From Dyadobacter frigoris (GTDB lineage: Bacteria; Bacteroidota; Bacteroidia; Cytophagales; Spirosomataceae): DNA of 64,000 nucleotides. The position numbers were made by a program, and so were the translations under genes. Positions within the stretch are counted from its first letter, which is position 1. Every line of letters starts with the position of its first letter. Of this stretch, positions 8,636 to 17,705 are shown in pieces. The stretch is from assembly GCF_005280585.1 (NCBI RefSeq), contig NZ_SZVO01000012.1, forward strand, positions 217,943 to 281,942. The letters run 5' to 3'. The notes under the pieces are model-generated. The model made no database searches. It was not told the origin of the DNA and saw nothing but the letters and a program-made list of their open reading frames with translations.

Positions 8636-10780
8636 TTGATAAATAAATATATTATAACTGGTTTTTTTGTAATATGGTTAAGTTGGGCTGATAATACTTT
8701 TACTCAGAAAATCGATCGGAAGTTGGTTGTAAACAGGCATAATGTACAAGTTAAATCAGTAGACACGCTGTCTTCGCTAACCATCGGAAATGGAAAGTTT
8801 GCTTTTACCGTGGATGTTACCGGACTGCAATCTTTTCCGGAATATTATGCCAAAGGAGTTCCGCTTGGAACACAGTCGGAGTGGGGCTGGCATTCATTTC
8901 CCAATTCTGATGAATTGAAATTCAGCGAAACTTTGAAACCCTATAATTTTAACGGACATCCCAATAGCCTGTATTCAGTGCAAATAAATGAACCGGCAAG
9001 AAATAGAAAGGCAGTAAATTATTTCAGAGAAAATCCTGCACGACTTCAATTGGGAAACGTCGGTTTTGAAATTATTAAAAAGGATGGTTCTGTTGCAAAG
9101 CCACAAGACATTCAGGCAATAAATCAGGAACTGAATGTATGGACAGGACAGATTACAAGCAATTTTTCGGTTGAAGGATCAGCGGTAAAAGTTATTACCT
9201 ACGCTGACGCGGAGAAAGATATTATTGCGGTGAAGATTGAATCAGAATTACTTAAATCAAAAAGGCTGAAAATCAGGTTCAGATTTCCTTACCCGACAAA
9301 TCAGTTTACAGACGTCGGCACAAATTATACTAACAATTCTTCGCATCAAACAGTGTTAAGCCAGCCAGATGAATTATCCGCTTTGTTTAGCCGCAAGCTC
9401 GATAATGATCAATATTATGTAACGGCGAAGTGGAAAGACGATGCCACAATTAGTAAAACAGGTGATCATGATTTCAATCTGCTCCCAAATGCGAACGGCA
9501 GTTTTGAAATTTCTGTGTCGTTTTCACCAGAAAAAACGATCAATCCGAATTCAACATTTAATGAAATTGAGAAAAGCAGTGTGTCTGGCTGGGAGAAATT
9601 TTGGTTGTCGGGAGCAGCAATCGATTTAAAAGGAAGTACGGATAACCGCGCGGATGAGCTTGAAAGGCGGATTATTCTTTCCCAATATCTGACGCGGGTG
9701 CAATGTGCCGGAAATTTTCCTCCGCAAGAAACCGGGCTAACTTACAATAGCTGGTTCGGGAAACCGCATATGGAAATGTACTGGTGGCACGCGGCACACT
9801 ATGCTCTCTGGGGACGAACAGATTTGCTGGAAAAGGGAATGAACTGGTATTTTAGTGCCTATGAAGGTGCAGTAGATATTGCCAAAAGGCAAGGATACAA
9901 AGGTGTCAGGTGGCAAAAGATGACGGATCATGCCGGTGTCGAATCGCCATGGTCGGTAGGTTCTTTTCTTATCTGGCAGCAGCCGCATGTGATTTATCTG
10001 GCAGAATTGATTTATCGTAATAATCCGTCTAAAGCTGTTCTGGAAAAATACCAGAAGCTGATTTTTGGCAGTGCCGAATTCATGGCCTCGTTTGCAGAGT
10101 ATGATCCTGCCACCAATCGGTACAATCTGGGAAAGGGCATTATACCTGCTCAGGAATGTTATAATCCACTTGAAACGTTCAATTCACCATATGAACTTGC
10201 CTACTGGAAATGGGCTTTACAAGTTGCCCAGAAGTGGCGGGTTCGCTTAGGAATGCAGCCGGATAAAGAATGGCAAAATGTGATCGAAAAACTCACGCCT
10301 CTTGCTCAAAAAGATGGGGTTTATAAAGCTGCCGAAAGTGTTGAAGATTCATATTCTCCCGAAAGCAAATATACGATTGATCATCCGGCTGTACTTGCTG
10401 CCCTGAGCACTCTTCCGTCAAACGAATTTGTTGATACGCAGATCATGCAGAAAACGTATGATACCATTGAAAAAGTCTGGCATTGGGAGCGTACCTGGGG
10501 CTGGGATTTTCCTATGATTGCGATGACTGCTACGCGTCTTCATCAGCCGGAGGAAGCGATAGACGCACTTTTTAAAAATATAACCACCAATACTTATTTG
10601 CCAAACGGCCACAATTATCAGGATAAAAGACTTACGATCTATTTGCCCGGAAATGGTGGTTTGCTTGCTGCTATCGCCTTAATGTGCGCAGGTTTTGGCG
10701 ATAATAAAATCCCTGATCCGGGCTTTCCCAAAAACGGAAAGTGGAAAGTAAGATGGGAAGGCCTTAAACCACAACCCTGA
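8636..10780 (+). CDS. Exported six-hairpin (alpha/alpha toroid)-type glycosidase
   Basis: A TTG start at 8636 is the only usable one: an in-frame stop lies at 8597 and no ATG is available. It gives a signal peptide (ITGFFVIWLSWA). The 714-residue protein has a beta-rich N-terminal domain (about 30-320) and a helical toroid (about 340-690) with GH65/GH95-like landmarks: WFGKPHMEMYWWHAAHYALW, DHAGVESPW, GWDFPM and LPGNGGLL. Glutamates in these segments are plausible catalytic residues. Its neighbours are a pectinesterase and a polygalacturonase, so it probably acts on pectin-derived glycans (rhamnogalacturonan side chains, inference) in the periplasm. The exact GH family is not certain. Confidence 0.72.
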   Translation: MINKYIITGFFVIWLSWADNTFTQKIDRKLVVNRHNVQVKSVDTLSSLTIGNGKFAFTVDVTGLQSFPEYYAKGVPLGTQSEWGWHSFPNSDELKFSETLKPYNFNGHPNSLYSVQINEPARNRKAVNYFRENPARLQLGNVGFEIIKKDGSVAKPQDIQAINQELNVWTGQITSNFSVEGSAVKVITYADAEKDIIAVKIESELLKSKRLKIRFRFPYPTNQFTDVGTNYTNNSSHQTVLSQPDELSALFSRKLDNDQYYVTAKWKDDATISKTGDHDFNLLPNANGSFEISVSFSPEKTINPNSTFNEIEKSSVSGWEKFWLSGAAIDLKGSTDNRADELERRIILSQYLTRVQCAGNFPPQETGLTYNSWFGKPHMEMYWWHAAHYALWGRTDLLEKGMNWYFSAYEGAVDIAKRQGYKGVRWQKMTDHAGVESPWSVGSFLIWQQPHVIYLAELIYRNNPSKAVLEKYQKLIFGSAEFMASFAEYDPATNRYNLGKGIIPAQECYNPLETFNSPYELAYWKWALQVAQKWRVRLGMQPDKEWQNVIEKLTPLAQKDGVYKAAESVEDSYSPESKYTIDHPAVLAALSTLPSNEFVDTQIMQKTYDTIEKVWHWERTWGWDFPMIAMTATRLHQPEEAIDALFKNITTNTYLPNGHNYQDKRLTIYLPGNGGLLAAIALMCAGFGDNKIPDPGFPKNGKWKVRWEGLKPQP

Positions 10781-10786
10781 TATCAG

Positions 10787-11808
10787 ATGAATTATTTAAA
10801 ATTAATACTGGCCGTTATTTTTTTTCTTTTGGTTAAAAAAGATGTGGTCGCACAGGATAAAATATTGCCAAAAACGATAACCGTAGCGCAGGATGGAAGT
10901 GGAAATTATAAGACCATTCAGGAAGCTGTAAATTCTGTAAGAGATTTGGGGCAGGAGCGGGTGAAAATTTACATAAAGAAAGGTACGTATCGCGAAAAAC
11001 TGGTGATTCCGTCCTGGAAAACGGCGATTTCACTTATCGGCGAAGATGCTGCCAATACGATTATTACACATAATGATTATTCCGGAAAACCGGTTGAGAG
11101 GCCGGGGAAAGATCTGTTTGGCAATGAAAAATTTGTAACCTACACAACTTTTACCGTTTTGGTGCAAGGGAATGATTTCGCAGCCGAAAACCTGACGATC
11201 GAAAATAGTTCGGGAAGAGTGGGGCAGGCGCGGTAGCACTCCATGTGGAGGCGGATCGGTGTGTGATTAAAAATTGTCGGATGCTGGGAAATCAGGACAC
11301 GCTTTATGCCGCTGGCGAAAATACCCGGCAATATTTTCAGGATTGTTATATTGAAGGAACCGTTGATTTTATTTTTGGAGAAGCAACAGCCGTTTTTCAA
11401 AATTGTATCATTAAAAGTCTGTCTGATTCCTATGTAACGGCCGCTTCAACGCGCCCGGGACAACGATTCGGATTTGTGTTTTTTAATTGCAAACTTATCT
11501 CGGATGCATCCGCGCAAAAGGTATTTCTGGGACGACCGTGGCGACCTTTTGCCAAAACCGTTTTTATTAAATCTGATCTAGGCCCGCATATTTTTCCGGC
11601 GGGCTGGGATCCGTGGACAGGCGATGTTATGTTTTCCGAAAAAACAAAAACTGCGTATTATGCGGAATTTGGAAATACAGGAAATGGTGCAACGATAAAG
11701 GAACGGGTTAAATGGTCGAGACAGCTGACCGCAAAAGAAGCGGACGGGTATACAGTTGAGAAAATTCTTGGCGGTTATGATCACTGGAATCCGCTGGGTG
11801 TTAAGTGA
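10787..11808 (+). pseudogene. Pectinesterase (CE8), frameshifted by a CG duplication
   Basis: Six bases after the glycosidase starts a protein with a signal peptide (MNYLKLILAVIFFLLV) and the CE8 N-terminal pattern ITVAQDGSGNYKTIQEAV. The frame stops at 11234-11236 right after GRVGQA. The downstream frame continues it exactly: AVALHVEADRCVIKNCRMLG, then GNQDTLYA with the catalytic aspartate, EGTVDFIFG with the second catalytic aspartate, and LGRPW. Removing two bases (CG within 11229-11232, GGCGCGG) fuses the two frames into a normal ~340-residue pectin methylesterase. The gene is therefore inactivated, or only rescued by slippage, unless this is a sequencing error. Confidence 0.9.
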
Positions 11809-11861
11809 AAAGGTGGCATTTGATTATCTGTGAGGCTTGTTTTATTAAATAATAGATTGAA

Positions 11862-13283
11862 ATGAAAAATGCAATGATAAAAAATTCGATAATAACTGCG
11901 CTTATCCTGGGAATATTTTCGTACGGCTTTGCTCAGCAAAAAGTCTGGAAATCATCTTCTGAGCCCGTTAAAGAAATGGAGCTGCTTCGAAAGAAAATTA
12001 TAGCACCAAAATTTCAAAAACGGGAGTTTCTGTTAACCAGTTATGGAGCAATTGGTGACGGAAAAACAAGTAATACAGCTGCATTTAAAAAAGCGATTGA
12101 AGATTGTAACAAAAAAGGCGGAGGCCGGGTGATTATTCCGGCTGGTACTTTTTTAACGGGTGCAATCTATCTGAAAAGTAATGTAGATCTTCATCTGGAC
12201 GATCAGGCAAAAATTATTTTTAGCCGTGATCCCAAGGAATATCCAATTGTTTTTACGCGATGGGAAGGTATGGAGTGTATGAATTATTCGTCACTTATAT
12301 ATGCTTACGGTGAAGAAAATATTGCGGTAACAGGAAATGGTATCATTGATGGCAACGCGGATAATGAAAACTGGTGGAACTGGAATGGGAGTAAAAAATT
12401 TGGATGGAAAGAAGGTTTGCCAAAACAGACACCTGCCCGTGATGCACTCCATGCAGAAATGAAAAAGGAAACCGATCCAGGAAAACGCATTTTTGGAGAG
12501 GGGCATTATCTGCGCCCAAATTTGATTCAGCCTTATAATTGTAAAAATGTTTTGATTTCGGGTGTGCAGATGATCAATTCGCCCATGTGGTTTATCAATC
12601 CGGTATTATGTGAAAATGTGATTGTTGAAAAGGTGAAAATTGTTTCTCACGGCCCTAATAACGACGGCTGCGATCCGGAATCCTGTAAAAATGTTTTGAT
12701 CAAAGATTGTCTTTTTGATACTGGTGATGATTGTATCGCGATTAAATCCGGAAGAGATGAGGACGGACGCAGAATTGCGCGTCCGGCTGAAAACCATATT
12801 ATTGAAGGTTGTGAAATGAAAGACGGCCACGGCGGCGTTGTTATTGGAAGCGAAATAGCCAGCGGTGCCAGAAATATTTATGCGATCAATTGTACCATGG
12901 ACAGCCCTCAACTTGAACGTGTATTAAGACTTAAAACGAGCTCTTCACGTGGTGGGATTATTGAAAATATTTTTATGAAAGACGTAAAAGTAGGCACTTA
13001 TAAGGACGCTGCGATTACCTGTAATATGTTTTATGAAAACCCCGGCAAGTTTATTCCAACCATCCGGAACATTTGGGTAGAAAACCTGGACGTTGCCAGG
13101 GGAGGAGAATATGGCATTTTTGTAAACGCTTACGAATCTTCACCAGTTCAAAACCTGAGACTAGTAAATTGTGATTTCAGAGGCGTAAAAGTTCCGATGA
13201 AAATGGATTTTGTGAAAGGACTTTCGCTGGATCATGTAACGATTAACGGGGCGAGTGCGGTTGTTTTGGAGAAATTTAAATAG
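11862..13283 (+). CDS. GH28 polygalacturonase, exported
   Basis: The 473-residue right-handed beta-helix has a signal peptide (residues 1-25, ending YGFAQQ). The GH28 catalytic set is intact: NDGCD (267-271), GDDC (288-291), GHGG (322-325) and the RLKTS stretch that supplies the RxK motif. It hydrolyses galacturonan, cutting between de-esterified galacturonic acids or from oligomer ends. It is third in the pectin cluster, 53 bp after the broken pectinesterase. Loss of the esterase would limit action on methylated pectin. Confidence 0.93.
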   Translation: MKNAMIKNSIITALILGIFSYGFAQQKVWKSSSEPVKEMELLRKKIIAPKFQKREFLLTSYGAIGDGKTSNTAAFKKAIEDCNKKGGGRVIIPAGTFLTGAIYLKSNVDLHLDDQAKIIFSRDPKEYPIVFTRWEGMECMNYSSLIYAYGEENIAVTGNGIIDGNADNENWWNWNGSKKFGWKEGLPKQTPARDALHAEMKKETDPGKRIFGEGHYLRPNLIQPYNCKNVLISGVQMINSPMWFINPVLCENVIVEKVKIVSHGPNNDGCDPESCKNVLIKDCLFDTGDDCIAIKSGRDEDGRRIARPAENHIIEGCEMKDGHGGVVIGSEIASGARNIYAINCTMDSPQLERVLRLKTSSSRGGIIENIFMKDVKVGTYKDAAITCNMFYENPGKFIPTIRNIWVENLDVARGGEYGIFVNAYESSPVQNLRLVNCDFRGVKVPMKMDFVKGLSLDHVTINGASAVVLEKFK

Positions 13284-13417
13284 ATAACTCAAAATGGTTA
13301 GTAGTCCGTTACAAGCGAGCCTATATTTTTGGTACGAAGTGTTCGAAGAACACCATGCACAACGACGATCTTTTTCAAAATAAGTTGTTGAGGATTATAA
13401 AAAAGAATTTTTCAAAG

Positions 13418-14053
13418 TTACTTACTCCTTTCCAAAGCCATTTTGGTTGCCAGACCGGTAAGGACAGTTGCCATAAACCATTTCTGAATTTTGATCCAGG
13501 CAGGTTTTCTGGCAAACCATTGTGCCATTGCAGATGCGCTCAATACGATGATAAAGTTCACTGTCAGGCTGATAAGTATTTGTGTGATACCTAATTGAAA
13601 GCTTTGTGCCATCACTGAGCCATTCTCTAATTTAATGAATTGAGGAAAAAAGGAAAGATAAAAAACGGCCACTTTGGGATTCAAAACATTAGTGAAAAAT
13701 CCCATGCTGAATAATCTGGCAGGTTTATCTGCTTCCAGATTTGTTTGCACTTCAAATAGACTTTTACTACCCGGTTTGACCGACTGATAAGCCAAATAAA
13801 CCAGATAAATTGTTCCGGCTGTTTTCAGTAATGTATATACAAAAGGAATTGTAAAAAGAACAGCGGTAAGGCCAAAGGATACCATGACAATGTGAAAAAG
13901 GAATCCGAAAATTACCCCGCTTAGTGAAATTAATCCTGCGGCTTTTCCCTGAGTAATGGAGCGGGATATAAGATAAATCATGTTTGGTCCCGGGCTGATT
14001 ACCAGTATCAGTGCAGCAAGTCCAAATAATAAAAGATCAGATGTTTGTACCAT
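13418..14053 (-). CDS. LysE/RhtB-family amino-acid exporter
   Basis: The start is set at ATG 14053 (MVQTSDLLLFGLAAL); an upstream TTG would add ten residues. About 211 residues with six hydrophobic segments carry the LysE landmarks ISPGPNM in the first helix and GFFTNVLNPKVAVFYLSFFPQF in the middle (quoted in part: NVLNPKVAVFYLSFF). It is an inner-membrane translocator probably exporting neutral amino acids or homoserine lactone-like compounds; the substrate cannot be read from sequence. Convergent with the GH28 gene. Confidence 0.88.
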   Translation of the reverse strand: MVQTSDLLLFGLAALILVISPGPNMIYLISRSITQGKAAGLISLSGVIFGFLFHIVMVSFGLTAVLFTIPFVYTLLKTAGTIYLVYLAYQSVKPGSKSLFEVQTNLEADKPARLFSMGFFTNVLNPKVAVFYLSFFPQFIKLENGSVMAQSFQLGITQILISLTVNFIIVLSASAMAQWFARKPAWIKIQKWFMATVLTGLATKMALERSK

Positions 14054-14249
14054 AATTAAAATTTCGTTTTCCAAAATTGGCAATTAACTGGACTGTTATG
14101 GTGATCCGGTTTTTTAATTTATAGTAGTCCAATTTTGTATGTCTTCCTATAAATCATTGCTGGCAAGTTATCTGTAATTTCTCTTTTTTATGTAATTTCT
14201 TTCTACTTTACCGGTTGAATCCTGTTTTGTATGACCTACTCGATTTCGC

Positions 14250-15371
14250 ATGTACAACCCCTTATTGACCGGTCTCGCTGGCGGCGGATCTTTTCTTCTT
14301 GCCTTTTTACTCTTTAAGCATCCGAAAGATAATAATTTGAATGCCAGCCGGTGGCTTGGTGTTTTCGTAATCAGTTTTGCATTCTCGCTTTTGGAAATTT
14401 TTGTTCATGATCTGGGTTTGCAGAACGTGTATCCTAAGGCGATGATCCTGATGGAATTAAGCCGGTTTTTAGCAGCGCCAACGCTCTATTTGAGTGTAGC
14501 TTACTTCACTGCGCCTGCCAAAACCTTTACCTGGAAATTTTTTTGGCACTTTTTACCTTTTTTGTTTTTCTTATCTTTCCAATTGCCCCGTATCGTGATT
14601 GGCAATAATGTAGAGATTCCTGATAAAATGCTTGCCCGGATTATCTTCACAATTTTCGCCGCGGCTTTTCCTGTTCAAATCAGTGTCTACTGGATTCTCA
14701 GTTACCGAAAGCTGCATCGGCACAAGCAAAATATCAATCAAATGGCTTCATCCACCGAGTCTATCAACCTCTTATGGCTTACTAATTTTCTTTATGTGGT
14801 TGTTGCAATAGTATTGATCTGGCTCAATCTGGCCTTTTTCAGGATTCCAGGGGTTTTCGATTACACGCCTGCTTTCTATTTGGTAAGCATTTATTTTCTG
14901 GCGTACTATTCTTTAAAACAAAAAGAGATTTACGCATATCCGCAACAAACCCTGAAAGAACTGGAAGTAATTATTAATCAGGATACTGCAATTAAAACGG
15001 AGAAACAAAAACGCCTGTCGGACACGCAAATAAACCATCTTAAAGGAAAGCTTGAAAAATTGATGGATAAGGAGAAAGTCTATCTGAACAATGAACTAAG
15101 TCTGCCGGCCCTGGCAAAAAGAATGGAGAGTTCAATTCACGAGTTATCGTTTCTGATCAACGACGTTTACGGTGAAAATTTCTTTTCTTTTGTTAACAGG
15201 TATCGCGTAGAAGAAGCGAAGGGATTATTGTTGTCAGACAACGCCGATCCGCGAAATATGCTGGATATAGCATTTGAATCGGGATTTAATTCAAAGACTT
15301 CGTTCAATACGTCGTTTAAAAAATTGACCGGACTTTCTCCAACGGATTTTCTAAGATCTTTCGAAAAATAA
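14250..15371 (+). CDS. Membrane-anchored AraC-family regulator
   Basis: The first ~225 of 373 residues form about seven hydrophobic helices (for instance GGGSFLLAFLLF, LGVFVISFAFSLLEIF, VVVAIVLIWLNLAFF). The C-terminal ~110 residues are an AraC DNA-binding domain with LSLPALAKRMESSIHELSFL and DIAFESGFNSKTSFNTSFKK, ending TGLSPTDFLRS. Such 7TM-HTH proteins are frequent in Bacteroidota and presumably sense a membrane signal. The serine hydrolase downstream, 123 bp away, is a possible target. Confidence 0.85.
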   Translation: MYNPLLTGLAGGGSFLLAFLLFKHPKDNNLNASRWLGVFVISFAFSLLEIFVHDLGLQNVYPKAMILMELSRFLAAPTLYLSVAYFTAPAKTFTWKFFWHFLPFLFFLSFQLPRIVIGNNVEIPDKMLARIIFTIFAAAFPVQISVYWILSYRKLHRHKQNINQMASSTESINLLWLTNFLYVVVAIVLIWLNLAFFRIPGVFDYTPAFYLVSIYFLAYYSLKQKEIYAYPQQTLKELEVIINQDTAIKTEKQKRLSDTQINHLKGKLEKLMDKEKVYLNNELSLPALAKRMESSIHELSFLINDVYGENFFSFVNRYRVEEAKGLLLSDNADPRNMLDIAFESGFNSKTSFNTSFKKLTGLSPTDFLRSFEK

Positions 15372-15494
15372 TTTCAAAACCATGTCTCATCGATTCAAGG
15401 TGGCATAAAAATGCGTTCTTTTGGATAAATCCGAACGCAGGGCACACACTAAACGGCAACATTGGGTCAATAATCACCACAAACCGACTACAAA

Positions 15495-17360
15495 ATGACC
15501 CGTTTTTTTCTGTCAGCTATTTGGCTTTTGATTCTCATCGCATTTGCATATGCTCCGGCGCAAGCCCGGCACGACACTACTCCTAAAAATATAGAGGAGC
15601 TAAAAAAAATGCTGACTGCCGAAATGGACAAACAACATGTTCTGGGTATGATGCTCACCATGGTCAATAAGGATTCAGTATTATGCATCACAGGCCTGGG
15701 TTTCTCCGATTTTGAAAAGAAGTTACCAGTTAATGAAAATGTACTTTTTAGGGGTTCCTCAATAACCAAAATGTTTGTAGCGGCTGCCGTTCTGAATTTA
15801 GTAAAAGAAGGAAAGCTAAGGCTTGATTCGAGACTCAAAGACATAGCGCCAAATATTCGGTTTAAGAATAATTGGGAAGCCACCAGTCCAATCACAATCG
15901 ACAAATTACTAGAACATACCACAGGTTTTAGCGACAAGTCACCTTTTGAGGAATATAATTTTTCTTCCCATAGCTATACAAGTTTTGAGACGGTAGAGTT
16001 GTTTGAAAAATTTATGTCCTCAAAATGGATCCCCGGCCAGAGACACGCGTATTCCAGTGTTAATTACGCTATTCTTGATTACGTTATTGAACATGTTTCG
16101 GGGAAATCAACAAAGGATTATTTAAAAACGGAGGTATTCGCCAAATTTGGCATGCCTGATGCGAATTTAAACCTGACCGGTGATGGAACGGCCCGATATA
16201 GCAAAGGATATGTATGGAAAGGAAATGGTTTTTCATTGGTTCCGCATCAACCCGCTTTTAGCAGTGGTTACAGCTCATTGAATGTCAGTGCTGTTGATTT
16301 GGCTCATGCTTTGAAAATGTATCTGAATGGTTGGGAACAGCCTTATGGCAAATTTTTAGACAAAAAGAATCTGGCAAATTCGGAAGTCCCTCACACCTAT
16401 TTATCAGCAAAGGCGGGACTTAAAAATACATATGCGTATGGAAACGAAAGCAATGAGTTGGAAGGAATCACATTTAGGGGACATCGGGGTGCCATTGGAG
16501 GGTTTCTCTCTGTTTTTCTATACAACCGTGCGCTGGTACTGGGTTATGCATTTGCGCTGAACACGCACAATGAAGATTTTTACCGCTTTGCAGATAGGCT
16601 GATCAGTCAATATTTACTCAGGGATACCGTCAAGCCAGTACCTGCAAAAGTTTATCCACTCAATCAGCAAACAATTGAACCCTTTTTGGGATATTACCGC
16701 TATGCTAATCCAAGCCAGTTGTACAGTGGTTTTTTCGAAAGCCTGACTAACACGATTCAAATTAAACAAACGGATCATTTTCTGGATGTAAGCATCATTG
16801 GGCGCGGGCAAATGAAATGGCAGGCAACGGATGAAAATGCTCGGTTTTATAAAAATATTAATGCAACAAACCCTCACATTTCATTCTTAAGGGATAGCGC
16901 AGGAAATCCGGCAATTTCGGATGGTACAATGTATTTTGAAAAGATTTCTGCCTTGCAAGCGTGGGTACCGATCATTCTTTTTGTCGCCAGTGCAATGTTA
17001 TTAACCTCCGCTTTGATTTTTGGCCTTGTAAACAGCATCCTATTAATTTTAAAAAAGAGCAGCAGAAAACAGTGGTTACTTCGCCTGGCACCGGCATTTG
17101 CTGCCCTTTCTCTTTTGCTGTCACTGTACGTACTTTCGCAGCTTTTTGGATATATGAGAGAGGCTTTGCCAATGGACGGCCTTCATCGGGCCTGGATGAT
17201 TGGGAATTACGGCTTTGTTATTTTTACAATGATCAGCTGTGTAATACTTGTGCTGCAATGGAGAAATATCAGGAGCGTTCTGTTAAAAGTCTACCTGGCA
17301 TTCACTTGCGTGGGCGGCATTTATATAATAGCACTTCAGCTCGTATCGTCTGTTATTTAA
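15495..17360 (+). CDS. Serine hydrolase of the class C beta-lactamase/DD-peptidase (S12) type with C-terminal membrane helices
   Basis: The 621-residue protein begins with a signal sequence (FLSAIWLLILIAFAYA). The S12 catalytic domain spans about 30-380: SITK with Ser89/Lys92, YSSVNY at 186-191 in the place of the usual YxN, and GHRGAIGGF replacing the KTG triad. Then come a linker domain and three or four hydrophobic helices (about 490-620). It is probably an envelope-anchored esterase or peptidase; beta-lactamase activity is not implied. The Ser for Asn change in the second motif is worth noting. Confidence 0.85.
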   Translation: MTRFFLSAIWLLILIAFAYAPAQARHDTTPKNIEELKKMLTAEMDKQHVLGMMLTMVNKDSVLCITGLGFSDFEKKLPVNENVLFRGSSITKMFVAAAVLNLVKEGKLRLDSRLKDIAPNIRFKNNWEATSPITIDKLLEHTTGFSDKSPFEEYNFSSHSYTSFETVELFEKFMSSKWIPGQRHAYSSVNYAILDYVIEHVSGKSTKDYLKTEVFAKFGMPDANLNLTGDGTARYSKGYVWKGNGFSLVPHQPAFSSGYSSLNVSAVDLAHALKMYLNGWEQPYGKFLDKKNLANSEVPHTYLSAKAGLKNTYAYGNESNELEGITFRGHRGAIGGFLSVFLYNRALVLGYAFALNTHNEDFYRFADRLISQYLLRDTVKPVPAKVYPLNQQTIEPFLGYYRYANPSQLYSGFFESLTNTIQIKQTDHFLDVSIIGRGQMKWQATDENARFYKNINATNPHISFLRDSAGNPAISDGTMYFEKISALQAWVPIILFVASAMLLTSALIFGLVNSILLILKKSSRKQWLLRLAPAFAALSLLLSLYVLSQLFGYMREALPMDGLHRAWMIGNYGFVIFTMISCVILVLQWRNIRSVLLKVYLAFTCVGGIYIIALQLVSSVI

Positions 17361-17705
17361 AGAAATTCGGCAATTCAGTTTGTTTCTATAATTTTGAATT
17401 ACAAATCCGCTGCCGGATCTTTTGTCTCAAACGAAAACGATTTGATAGTTTGAGGTGAAACCGTTGAAATAAATGATGAAATCCAGACCGTTGCTATGTG
17501 TATTTTTTCCAACTAGGCATAGCAAAAATCCGGAGTCTTTGACGGTTTGTAATAGTTATCCGATTTTAGGAATGGGATACTTGGTTGTAGCCTGTTACAA
17601 AAAGGCCAATATTTTTCGTCCGCAGCGATTCAACGCAAGACCGCGCTACAAACCCTAACCTATTCCAGCACCAATTTCAAATTGATGTTGGAATAGGTGC
17701 ACGAC
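17361..17705. other. Intergenic region with long hairpin
   Basis: 345 bp lie between the convergent serine hydrolase and TonB receptor genes. No gene is supported. A long inverted repeat occupies 17658-17698, listed separately. Confidence 0.6.
17658..17698. terminator. Long hairpin between convergent genes, probable bidirectional terminator
   Basis: Two 20-nt arms (17658-17677 and 17679-17698) pair almost completely, with two G-T type pairs, eight bases past the stop of the TonB receptor. There is no T-run on either side, so termination strength is uncertain. RNase processing or 3'-end stabilisation is an alternative. Confidence 0.55.

Noticed and set aside
15412..15439. Inverted repeat TGCGTTC/GAACGCA as a terminator
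   Set aside because: The loop is long, there is no T-run, and it lies upstream of the serine hydrolase where other functions are equally likely; too weak to annotate.
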